A DNA stretch of 61,208 nucleotides, taken from NCBI RefSeq assembly GCF_014836955.1, contig NZ_JACSPV010000025.1, positions 1 to 61,208 on the forward strand, read 5' to 3'. The DNA is from Bacillus norwichensis (GTDB taxonomy: Bacteria; Bacillota; Bacilli; Bacillales; Bacillaceae_C). Positions 26,856-34,893 of this stretch are shown here, piece by piece (the stretch's first letter is position 1; every line of letters starts with the position of its first letter). Position numbers and translations under genes: made by a program. Under the pieces are notes generated by a model. It saw nothing but the letters and a program-made list of their open reading frames with translations, was not told the DNA's origin and did not search any database.

Positions 26856-27840
26856 AATTAAGCTTCTTCAAGAATCTCGGAAGGTTCGCATCGGAATGGT
26901 CTATGCCGCTCTTGGAGCACCCATGCTAGGTTTGGCATTTGGGTTTGCAGGAATGGCTGGTGCACTGCACCCATTTGACATGGCTTATCCTACAGGTCCT
27001 ATGACCTTTCAATTCTTTGAATATATGTTTGGAGTCCTTACGATCTTTATCTATTCATTTATAGTGGGGACTGCCAAAGATAATTTCAGGGTATTCAGAT
27101 CGAAAATTTCCTGGTATGGCGTTTTTATGGCAATGACTGGCATGATGGGAGATTTCCTGTTTTTCGCATCTTCTGCAATAGTAGGAGGAGCCATTGCAGG
27201 TCCGTTAGCGGGGTTGTTTGGTTTTTGGGGAGCTGTCGTCACCTCTATCGTATATAGAGAAAAGATCATGCAGAAATGGACTTTAATTGGAATTGCATTT
27301 ATTGTCATCGGCATTTGGGTCGCTTCAGGCGGGATGGCGCTGGCTGCACCTGCAGGTGTTTCATCTACTGCCATTTTAATTGGTGCAGGTATGGGGCTGT
27401 TGGCCGCGATTGTATATGGAATTGAAAGCTTTGCGATTGCTGCAGGATCAGATATGATGCCTGAAGAAAGTTCGCTTTTCTGGCGAGCAGGCTGGGCATT
27501 AGTTGGTGCTGTCATCATAAACTTTGTAATTATGCCGAAGTTCACAGATATTGCTAGTATCATGCTGCAAGATCCAAAATGGTGGGCGTATGCTGCTGTT
27601 ACTGGAGGAGCATGGGGAACTTATATGATTGTTTCATTGTACATCGGTATTAACACGGCTGGAACTGTCGGAGGAGGTTTGCTTGCGAGCACAGGATTTG
27701 TTTGGACCACTTTCCTTTCGATGACTGTTTATGGCGGAAACTGGAGTACTTCTTTAATGCTTGGAAGTTTAATCTTGTTCCTTGGAATAGGCGTTATGCT
27801 TTTAAGACCGGCCGAATTGATAGCGAAAGTACGAAGTTGA
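26836..27840 (+). CDS. DMT-superfamily permease (EamA-like)
   Basis: 334 residues with about ten membrane helices in two similar halves (first GMVYAALGAPMLGLAFGF, middle WTLIGIAFIVIGIWVASGG, end LGSLILFLGIGVMLLRP). Gly/Ala-rich helices and the internal duplication fit drug/metabolite transporters. AAAGGAGAGG lies 7 bases before ATG, inside the preceding gene. Being next to hyuA and hyuB it is a good candidate for uptake of their substrate. Confidence 0.8.
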   Translation: MNQSLNEIKLLQESRKVRIGMVYAALGAPMLGLAFGFAGMAGALHPFDMAYPTGPMTFQFFEYMFGVLTIFIYSFIVGTAKDNFRVFRSKISWYGVFMAMTGMMGDFLFFASSAIVGGAIAGPLAGLFGFWGAVVTSIVYREKIMQKWTLIGIAFIVIGIWVASGGMALAAPAGVSSTAILIGAGMGLLAAIVYGIESFAIAAGSDMMPEESSLFWRAGWALVGAVIINFVIMPKFTDIASIMLQDPKWWAYAAVTGGAWGTYMIVSLYIGINTAGTVGGGLLASTGFVWTTFLSMTVYGGNWSTSLMLGSLILFLGIGVMLLRPAELIAKVRS

Positions 27841-27865
27841 CTCTATTTTGAAAGGGGTTACAAAT

Positions 27866-28105
27866 ATGGACCAGTTAAAAGACGAATATATAAAGGTTAC
27901 GAAAAGCGAGCATAAGTATCTGGCTGTCGGAGTTATTTTAGCCTCAATGGTCTTTGTTGTCCCGTTTCTTATCATTATTGCCAATGGTTGGTGGGAACCT
28001 CTAGGATCAGCTTCAGCTGGCTGGAAATGGGTTTTCACCTCCATCGTATTATTATCACTGATTTACGTTTCATTGCTTTTTGATAAATTCTATCGGAAGC
28101 ATTAA
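27866..28105 (+). CDS. Small two-helix membrane protein
   Basis: 79 residues starting MDQLKDEYIKVTKSEHKYLA, with membrane segments at about 20-38 (VGVILASMVFVVPFLIII) and 53-70, and a basic end (KFYRKH). AAAGGGG precedes ATG 27866 by about 9 bases; the in-frame TTG 27848 lacks a site. It lies 25 bases after the permease gene in the same direction and probably belongs to the transporter. No known family recognised. Confidence 0.7.
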   Translation: MDQLKDEYIKVTKSEHKYLAVGVILASMVFVVPFLIIIANGWWEPLGSASAGWKWVFTSIVLLSLIYVSLLFDKFYRKH

Positions 28106-28108
28106 TCC

Positions 28109-28274
28109 TTTAACTTCATTCAGCAGAAGTTTCCTACTTCTGTAAACGGTGGGATGAATGCCTATTAGAATTTTATTCAGTGGGGGTTCAAAAACTCCGG
28201 TAGATGCTTAAGATTTTCAGAGGAAATGTATCGAGCTTAAGCCCGATAAAGTTTGGACGCAAATTCATTTGATT
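28109..28274 (+). repeat. Structured intergenic repeat, copy 3 of 3
   Basis: TTTAACTTCATTCAGCAGAA, TTATTCAGTGGGGGTTCAAA and GACGCAAATTCATTTGATT are kept in order. Several internal parts are shortened or changed, so the 13-pair hairpin is weaker here. It begins 4 bases after the stop of the two-helix protein and ends 17 bases before the ribosome binding site of hyuA. Confidence 0.8.
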
Positions 28275-28306
28275 ACATCATCAGTTTTTATAAGGGAGGA
28301 ACATCC

Positions 28307-30340
28307 ATGAGTAATTATATTAGTGGTATAGATGTAGGTGGTACATTTACTGATTTTGTTTCGTTTGATCCAGAAACAAAGGAAATGAAGGTTTGGAAGA
28401 ACCTCACAACTCCTGGCCACCCCATTAATGGGGTATTAACTGGTTTAAGCGAATTTGAAAATGTAGAAGATATTGACCAAATCCGACATGGTACAACGAT
28501 TGCAACCAACGCGATACTAGAAAGAAAAGGAGCAGAGATTGCTTATATTACCACTAAGGGCTTCAAAGATGTCCCTTTTATCCAGAGAGCCAATAGAAAG
28601 TCGCATTATGATTTAAGCTGGATCAAGCCCAAACCGCTTGTGAAGCGACGAAATTGCTTTGAAATTAATGAGCGTCTAACACATAAAGGGGAGACTTTAG
28701 CAGAAATTGATGTGGAAGAAGTAAAACAAGTGGCGGAGCAAATTAAAGAGAGAGGAAATATAGATGCAGTCGCCATTAGTACACTCTATTCATATGTTGA
28801 CCCTAAACATGAAGAAAAGTTAAGAAGTTTACTAGAGGAATACCTCCCTGGTATGCCGATTTCCATTTCCTATGATGTGCTGCCGAAATGGAAAGAGTAT
28901 GAGAGAGGAAGCACTGTCATCGCCGATGCTTATATTAAACCAATTGTTTCTTCTTATTTAGACCAATTAGGTGAGCGCTTTCAAGAAAAAAATATCACAA
29001 AAAACGTGGGGATTATGAAGTCCAATGGCGGCATTATGACTTTGGCTGCTACTAGACAAGCTCCGATCAATACTGCTGTCTCAGGTCCTACAGGCGGAGT
29101 GGTAGGAGCAAAGAGGATTGCGGAACAATGCAACATTGACCATCTCGTTACTTTAGATATGGGCGGTACGAGTACAGATGTCGCGATCATTAAAAATGGA
29201 AACGAAGAACTGACAACTAATTTTGAAATTGAATGGGGTATTCCGATTCAGGTGCCGATGATTGATATCAGAACGATCGGTGCAGGCGGCGGAAGTATAG
29301 CTTGGATTGATAATGGCGGCATGCTTAACGTAGGACCGGAAAGTGCTGGAGCTGATCCTGGACCTGTATGTTATGGGAGAGGTGGAGAAAACCCAACAGT
29401 AACAGATGCCAATCTTATTCTAGGAAGATTAAGCTCGGATAACTTCCTAGGCGGATCAATGGAGATTGATTATGATGCGGCCCACCAAGCCTTGGAGAGA
29501 CTGGGTAAAAAGCTGAACATGTCAGCTGAAGAGACAGCCGATTCCATTATTAAAATTGCCAACAACAGCATGGTGGGCGCGCTGAGAATGGTATTGGTAG
29601 AGGAAGGACATGATCCAAGAGATTTCACATTGATGAACTTTGGCGGAGAAGGCCCGTTGCATGCAAGTGATCTCATGGAGATTGCGGAGATTCCAAGAGC
29701 TGTAATCCCTATGCATCCTGGACAGTTTTCCGCTGTTGGCTTTATGTATTCAGATGCCCGTGTCGACCTCCAGCGTACGGTTCAAATGACCTCTAATAAA
29801 TTTGATATTGCCAGAGCTAATGAAGTTTTTCAGCAGCTGAGGAAAGCCGGTCTAGAGGATTTATCTTCACAGGGTTATACGGATAAGTACGACATCATCA
29901 CATCGATTGAAATGCGTTACCTTGGCCAGAACTATGAGTTGGATATTCCTTTTAATGAAGAGGAAATCAATGAAGAAAACGTCCAAACGATATGGAATAC
30001 ATTCCATTCCATGCATGAGGATCGATTTGGTTTCAAGATTGATGGAGAAGTGATGGAAGTCGTTACATTTAAAGTAACGATTATCAGTAAAACGGACAAG
30101 CCTGCAGCTAAAAAGATTGATAGAGCAAACGGAAGCCAAGCTGTGCCGAAAGATGAGAGAATGGTCCGTTTTGATAAAGAGTCTCTTATGACGACTATTT
30201 ATGATCGGGAAACTCTATTAGACGGCCATGAAATTGTTGGACCGGCGATTGTTGAGGAAAATGCTTCTTCCACAATAGTAGGCCCGCAGCATAAGTTAAC
30301 GGTTGATTCTTTTGGAAATATGCATATCGAAAAAAGATAG
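28307..30340 (+). CDS. hyuA: Hydantoinase/oxoprolinase subunit A (HyuA)
   Basis: 677 residues. The N-terminus GIDVGGTFTDFV and TLDMGGTSTDVAI near 287 are the two phosphate-binding loops of the ASKHA-type ATPase fold used by HyuA, 5-oxoprolinase and acetone carboxylase beta subunits. RHGTTIATNAILERKGA is also family specific. With HyuB it would open a lactam or hydantoin ring, or carboxylate a ketone, using ATP. AAGGGAGGA sits 6 bases before ATG 28307. Followed after 13 bases by hyuB. Substrate not readable; adjacent to an importer and FadR-type regulator. Confidence 0.92.
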   Translation: MSNYISGIDVGGTFTDFVSFDPETKEMKVWKNLTTPGHPINGVLTGLSEFENVEDIDQIRHGTTIATNAILERKGAEIAYITTKGFKDVPFIQRANRKSHYDLSWIKPKPLVKRRNCFEINERLTHKGETLAEIDVEEVKQVAEQIKERGNIDAVAISTLYSYVDPKHEEKLRSLLEEYLPGMPISISYDVLPKWKEYERGSTVIADAYIKPIVSSYLDQLGERFQEKNITKNVGIMKSNGGIMTLAATRQAPINTAVSGPTGGVVGAKRIAEQCNIDHLVTLDMGGTSTDVAIIKNGNEELTTNFEIEWGIPIQVPMIDIRTIGAGGGSIAWIDNGGMLNVGPESAGADPGPVCYGRGGENPTVTDANLILGRLSSDNFLGGSMEIDYDAAHQALERLGKKLNMSAEETADSIIKIANNSMVGALRMVLVEEGHDPRDFTLMNFGGEGPLHASDLMEIAEIPRAVIPMHPGQFSAVGFMYSDARVDLQRTVQMTSNKFDIARANEVFQQLRKAGLEDLSSQGYTDKYDIITSIEMRYLGQNYELDIPFNEEEINEENVQTIWNTFHSMHEDRFGFKIDGEVMEVVTFKVTIISKTDKPAAKKIDRANGSQAVPKDERMVRFDKESLMTTIYDRETLLDGHEIVGPAIVEENASSTIVGPQHKLTVDSFGNMHIEKR

Positions 30341-30353
30341 GAGTGTAAACAAT

Positions 30354-32033
30354 ATGGATGTAGTATCAGTTAATATTATTAACTCTTCAATGGTATCTGT
30401 CTGTCGGGAGATGGGGATTACCCTTATGAAGACATCGTATTCAACTATTTTCAATGAAGCGTTGGACTTTACTTGCGGGCTCGCCAATGCGAAAGGCGAA
30501 CTTATTGCTGTTGCAGATTACTGCCCAGCCATGATTGGCGGAATGCCGACTTTGATCGAAAACTGCATAAAAGAGATTCCGGCATCAGAAATGAATCCGG
30601 GTGATGTGATCCTTCACAATGATCCATATAGAGGTGGACTCCATCTTCCGGAGCACACTGTTTTCAAACCCATTTTTATTGATGGTGAAGTGGTGGCTTA
30701 TGCAGTTGCCATTGGACATCTGGCCGAAGTAGGGGGAATGACTCCGGGAGGATTCGCTGGAGAGGCTACTGAAATTTTCCAAGAAGGACTTAGGCTTCCT
30801 CCTGTCAAGATCGTCAAAGAAGGAAAAGATAACGAAGAAGTATGGAAAATCATGCTCGCAAACGTGAGAACACCAAGATATAACTTTGGAGATTTAAGGG
30901 CTCTTATCAGTGCCGCTGATCTCGGTGAAGAGAGATTAAAAGGGTTAATTCTTAAATATGGAAAAGACTTTTTCATGAAAACAGTGGATGACTTAATGGA
31001 TTACTCCGAACGCCGGATGCGTGCAGAAATCAAAGAAATTCCAAATGGTTTATTTCAATTTGAGGATTATGTAGAAAATGACGGAATTGAAGATAAAGTT
31101 TTTACGATAAAAGCAAATGTGTATGTTGAAGATGAGGAAGTCATTATCGATTATGAGGGGACTTCCCCGCAAGCCAGAGGTCCTATCAATGCAACATATG
31201 GAGTATCCGTGTCAGCAGCCTACAATGCAATGCTAAACTTGACGGATGCTTCCATTCCTAAAAACTCCGGTTGCTTTAGGCCCATTAAAGTAGTGGCTCC
31301 CCCAGGAACAGTGGTAAACGTTGATTACCCTGCACCGGAAGTAGGAGGAAATACAGAAACTCATCCAAGGATTGCATTTGCCGTTCTTGGAGCCTTCTCT
31401 AAAGCTGTTCCGGAAAAAGTCATTGCCTGCGAGGGCGGTACCCATCTCAATTTCGTTTTTGGCGGGTATCATGATGATTATGAGGAATATTATGTTTGTT
31501 ATGATTTGGAAGCGGTTGGCTGGGGAGCCCGTCCATATGCTGACGGAAATGATATGGTTGACTCGATCAATGGGAACTGCCGAACAACACCTGTTGAAGT
31601 GTTTGAAACTAGATTTCCTTGGCTCGTCGAATCATTTCATCTAAATCAAGATTCTGGCGGTGCAGGAAAATATCGCGGAGGCTTGGGTGCTGAGAAAATA
31701 CTCAAATGTAATGCCGATTTAATCACGATTAGCCAAATGACAGATCGACATCATATTGCTCCGTATGGATTATTTGAAGGAAAAGAAGGCGGATTTGGAG
31801 CTACATTGGTTCAGAAAAATGGCGAGGAAGATTGGAAAGATGTTGTCGAGGGCTATGGAAAAGTTTCGTCCAGTAAGTTCTCCAATATCCCGATAAGACG
31901 AGGAGATAGAGTCAAAATCGTCACACCGGGCGGTGGCGGCTATGGTTCACCGAAGGAAAGGGATAGAAACATGATCATGGAAGATGTACTGGATGGATTT
32001 ATTTCCAAAAAATCAGCGGAGACAACCTATTAA
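30354..32033 (+). CDS. hyuB: Hydantoinase/oxoprolinase subunit B (HyuB)
   Basis: 559 residues. Typical HyuB features are DYCPAMIGGMPTLIENCIKE, HNDPYRGGLHLPEHTVF near 85, YGVSVSAAYNAMLNL, GGTHLNFVFGGYH and the Gly-rich end VTPGGGGYGSPKERD. Together with HyuA it makes the ATP-dependent hydrolase or carboxylase. ATG 30354 follows AGGAG by about 11 bases. The small zinc-ribbon gene follows 25 bases later, a three-subunit layout like that of acetone carboxylase. Confidence 0.92.
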   Translation: MDVVSVNIINSSMVSVCREMGITLMKTSYSTIFNEALDFTCGLANAKGELIAVADYCPAMIGGMPTLIENCIKEIPASEMNPGDVILHNDPYRGGLHLPEHTVFKPIFIDGEVVAYAVAIGHLAEVGGMTPGGFAGEATEIFQEGLRLPPVKIVKEGKDNEEVWKIMLANVRTPRYNFGDLRALISAADLGEERLKGLILKYGKDFFMKTVDDLMDYSERRMRAEIKEIPNGLFQFEDYVENDGIEDKVFTIKANVYVEDEEVIIDYEGTSPQARGPINATYGVSVSAAYNAMLNLTDASIPKNSGCFRPIKVVAPPGTVVNVDYPAPEVGGNTETHPRIAFAVLGAFSKAVPEKVIACEGGTHLNFVFGGYHDDYEEYYVCYDLEAVGWGARPYADGNDMVDSINGNCRTTPVEVFETRFPWLVESFHLNQDSGGAGKYRGGLGAEKILKCNADLITISQMTDRHHIAPYGLFEGKEGGFGATLVQKNGEEDWKDVVEGYGKVSSSKFSNIPIRRGDRVKIVTPGGGGYGSPKERDRNMIMEDVLDGFISKKSAETTY

Positions 32034-32058
32034 AATATTTTAAGAAAGGACTGTTCTC

Positions 32059-32253
32059 ATGAAATTTTCAAGTAACGGTTACTATGTCGAAAAATATGAG
32101 AAATGTTCTGTATGCGGAAAGCTGGTATACGAGGAACGCATAGAACAAGTAAACATAAATGAAGAACCTGCGCTGTATTGTTCCGAATGGTGCGTAGACT
32201 GGGAAAAGAAGAGAGAAAAGATTAAGCGGGAAGCTTTGGTCAAGTCAAATTAA
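32059..32253 (+). CDS. Small zinc-ribbon protein, third subunit of the Hyu complex
   Basis: 64 residues with two Cys pairs, CSVCG near 16 and CSEWC near 41, a layout for one structural zinc, in a charged soluble protein with a basic C-terminal helix. AAAGGA precedes ATG by 9 bases. It closes the hyuAB operon ahead of a terminator. Acetone carboxylase has a small zinc-containing gamma subunit in the same place, so a related role is reasonable, but sequence similarity was not checked. A decayed copy of its first codons lies at 24935. Confidence 0.75.
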   Translation: MKFSSNGYYVEKYEKCSVCGKLVYEERIEQVNINEEPALYCSEWCVDWEKKREKIKREALVKSN

Positions 32254-32268
32254 TATTAGAGTTTAGGT

Positions 32269-32299
32269 AAAAGCAAGGGCCGGGGGCTCTTGCTTTTTT
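32269..32299 (+). terminator. Terminator of the hyu operon
   Basis: AAAAGCAAG pairs with CTTGCTTTT, with GGCC/GGGCT inside the loop, followed by T. It is 16 bases after the zinc-ribbon gene. Confidence 0.85.
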
Positions 32300-32307
32300 G
32301 AAAAAAG

Positions 32308-32440
32308 TGGGTTTGTCAAATGAAGTGTGTAAGTTCACTTTGTTCAAATATCTTAAAACTCATCTTGAAGGAGCCATTGGTTCCTGACCATGGTCCATCC
32401 CATTTTGTTTCGAGTTCTTTAATGCGCAAATACAATACTT
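32308..32440 (-). mobile_element. IS end with transposase C-terminal remnant
   Basis: It begins GGGTTTGTCAAATGAAGTGT, the same terminal sequence as at 1-78 in the opposite orientation. The minus strand reads KELETKWDGPWSG and FKMSFKIFEQSELTHFI before a stop just inside the end. A Trp-containing C-terminus of this kind is common in IS256-type transposases, which is my tentative family call. No further transposase parts are recognisable to the right. Confidence 0.5.
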
Positions 32441-32479
32441 TATCATCAGTGAAGAAGTAGATAGAGCTAGGGTGGATGC

Positions 32480-32690
32480 TTTACCGTTTGATATAGAAGG
32501 TTTGTGCAAAGCTTGATGAGCAATGATTGACCGTGCCTATCAAATTCAGATGTATTAAATCGGGTATGATTCCGTGGTGATCGATCAGGAATTGCGGGAG
32601 ATTCAAGCGCTTCATAGAGATGAGATCCGCCGACGACAGTCGCCGCTGAACATGTTGGAGAAGTAGCCAAGCGAGGTTTTTTAAGGTAAT
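32480..32690 (+). pseudogene. Second, decayed copy of the unrecognised 23-kb protein
   Basis: DRAYQIQMY, stop, IGYDSVVIDQELREIQALHR, DEIRRRQSPLNMLEK, stop. This aligns with DRAQKIQAYQIGHDAVV, EREVREIQVLHGEEVRQR and LELLER of the frame ending at 23268. Conservation is at the amino-acid level with many third-base changes, so both derive from a real protein family. Two internal stops and no start make this a pseudogene. Confidence 0.6.
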
Positions 32691-32699
32691 GATAAGTCT

Positions 32700-33084
32700 A
32701 AGATACCAAGCGTTTGAGCAGCATATATAATAATTCGTATCTTTTTCAGGCATTAAATTTGAGTCTTTTGTCAGTAATCATTGATAGAAATGCCAAAATG
32801 GATCTATCATTTTTTCATCTCTCTGGTCACTTATATATTAAAATAAATAATTATTATACGATAAACAAATTACCGTTGTCAATCAAAAATTTGCAATAAT
32901 ATGGATTATATGATATTCTACAGTTAGAATAGTTTTGAGACAGCATTTGATTATCGTACGCAACTTCTTCTAGACAGAGTTTGAGTACGATTTTTTAATT
33001 TAAAAACTTATTTTCGTGCCATTCAAGCAGGCTAATTAGGTGTCAATAAATACCTGAATATTTTTATATAAGGAGAGTGAGTTA
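32700..33084. other. AT-rich gap
   Basis: About 385 bases with no gene recognised. The last 30 bases carry the ribosome binding site of the next gene (AAGGAGAGTG). Confidence 0.4.
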
Positions 33085-33927
33085 GTGAATTTAATTAATG
33101 AAGAAGTAACTCATAAAGTCTTTGGTGAAGGAAGTATTGTGGATCATGATGAATCTGTCATCACCGTTGATTTTAACGAGGATGTAAAGAAGTTTGTTTA
33201 TCCTGATGCTTTTGGAAAATTTATTACACTAAATGACCGGAATGTTGCAGAAACTTTGAAGAAAGTCCTTTTGAAAAGGAAATTGGAAGAAGAAGCACTT
33301 GAAAGGAAACGTGAAGAAGAGAAAGAACGACAGGCGTTTGAACAGCGGCGCAGGGAAAAGCTGAAGAACCCTAGAATTTCTGAAAGCTCACAAATTGTTT
33401 TCTGGCTGGACGAAGAAGAGCAGCAAAGTGTATTTAACGACTGGCAAGTATCTACTGGCAAGATTCAAAGTGGAAAAAATAAAGGTCAGCTAAACAGAGT
33501 AGCTCGTTTGCGTCCAAACAGCGCAGGTCTTCTGACTGCAAGAGAGTCGGATCAACCAGAAACAAGAAGGCGGATTCTAGGCCTCTACATGGTAAATGAA
33601 ATGTTTTCCGGGAATCTTAGCGAAGATGGAATGGTCCCGTCTCATGCAGAATTTAGAATCGAGCTCACGGATCAAGAAGCGGAGAAGATGCTTTTCTGGA
33701 ATTATTATGTCAATAAAAACTACCCTCACCGAACTACATGGAATTCTGGTAAATTTCGTTATTTTGATAATGTTTGGACTGCTCAAATCCTAAAAGATAT
33801 CATTGCATTAAAAACGGATGAAGAACAAATCAAAGAAGCTAAAAACTTTCTGGAATACTTCTGCCAAATGAATGCCCTTGACATGGAAAATATCCCAGTG
33901 GCGAACGGAGCTTTAAAGCAACAATAA
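33085..33927 (+). CDS. Uncharacterised protein with KOW/Tudor-like N-terminus
   Basis: 280 residues, soluble. The first 45 residues (VTHKVFGEGSIVDHDESVIT) resemble the small beta domain at the end of PcrA/UvrD helicases, which binds RNA polymerase. A long charged coiled coil follows at about 55-95 (Glu/Arg/Lys rich), then a conserved-looking C-terminal domain of about 180 residues with WQVSTGKIQSGKNKGQLNR and FRIELTDQEAEKMLFWNYYV. GTG start with AAGGAGAGTG 6 bases before. It is flanked by decayed DNA, stands alone, and its function is unknown. Confidence 0.75.
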   Translation: MNLINEEVTHKVFGEGSIVDHDESVITVDFNEDVKKFVYPDAFGKFITLNDRNVAETLKKVLLKRKLEEEALERKREEEKERQAFEQRRREKLKNPRISESSQIVFWLDEEEQQSVFNDWQVSTGKIQSGKNKGQLNRVARLRPNSAGLLTARESDQPETRRRILGLYMVNEMFSGNLSEDGMVPSHAEFRIELTDQEAEKMLFWNYYVNKNYPHRTTWNSGKFRYFDNVWTAQILKDIIALKTDEEQIKEAKNFLEYFCQMNALDMENIPVANGALKQQ

Positions 33928-34134
33928 TCAGATGGTATACGGAGACGGTTCACAAATCTGAAAACATCTGTCAAACAACTTCCTTTCCCAAGCTTTCCCT
34001 CTGCTTAGGAAATGATTAAACTTTTGTGTTGTTTGAACATCTCTATTCCACAACTTGGATTCTGCTAAATAGGGCGCCATCAGTATTCCCGATAAGCGCC
34101 CGATTGTTGAAAGCTTTATTGAATGAAAACCCCC

Positions 34135-34315
34135 GTTAGGTTAGTAGCAAATGATTACAACCTGCTATTTCCCCCAAAGCTCGACCAGTCAGCCGTCAGG
34201 GTCTTTAATCCAAATAAACTTTCCAAATTCACTAATCTTTTTTTCTTTACAAGAGGTACTACACCAATAAGTTCAAGATGCTTAATCGTCTTGTTTAGAT
34301 TATGTACCTAGAATT
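34135..34315 (-). pseudogene. VOC/glyoxalase-family remnant
   Basis: On the minus strand NKTIKHLELIGVVPLVKKK is followed, after a shift of frame, by ISEFGKFIWIKDPDG, a stop, and LVELWG. That is the last beta-alpha-beta unit of a VOC protein (FxxWIKDPDGNLIELW). Only about 55 residues remain, with a frameshift and two stops. Confidence 0.65.
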
Positions 34316-34893
34316 TTACATTACTTGTTGTGCTGTTGGAATATAGCTGCCCTTCTCATTTCCTATTTGGGGTTTAATCCCATTCTCTATTCCAATCTTC
34401 ACTTCGCTGTACCATTTTTTTATTTGGACCTCCAAAATATTCCTCCCAAACCTTTTATCATCGTATCTTTCCTGTCTGTCTTTAAACTTTTAGTTTTTCG
34501 ATTATTGTTAAACTCCACCTTCAACTAAACTGCTGCTTTATTCAATAAGAAAAAAGAGCCATCAAATAGCTCAAGGACCTTCAAGTAAAGCACCTTTAGC
34601 TTAAGTGCATCTTGGATTTATACTAAATGTTGGGGTTACCACACAATTTGCATATAAAAGAATACACGCAAACATCCAATTCTTTTATACTTGAATTGTC
34701 GAGAAACAAGCAAAGATTGGAGTTGCGTGCAATTGAATTTTAGCATAAAATCCCTGGCTTTGAAGATGTATTGATCACAAAAGTGGAAGAAATGATAATC
34801 CTTATCTTTTAAATCCATGCCGGGCCCGGGAATAACAGCTGATCTCCTAGAATCACTGGAAGTACTCTGAACCCGCTTTGGCCCGCTAAGTAA
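34316..34893. other. Gap with degenerate sequence
   Basis: About 580 bases without an intact gene. A perfect inverted repeat TATAAAAGAAT / ATTCTTTTATA (34653-34689) lies here, and the plus strand reads QTSNSFILELSRNKQRLELR across it, which may be the N-terminus of a dead transposase. The family is not certain. Confidence 0.35.

Noticed and set aside
25256-28274. CRISPR-like array
   Set aside because: The three repeats are 165-178 bp, lie about 0.9-1.6 kb apart with genes between them, and contain several internal hairpins; there are no short regular spacers and no cas genes.
34072-34101. GGGCGC / GCGCCC inverted repeat as a terminator
   Set aside because: Only six pairs over an 18-base loop and no T run on either side.
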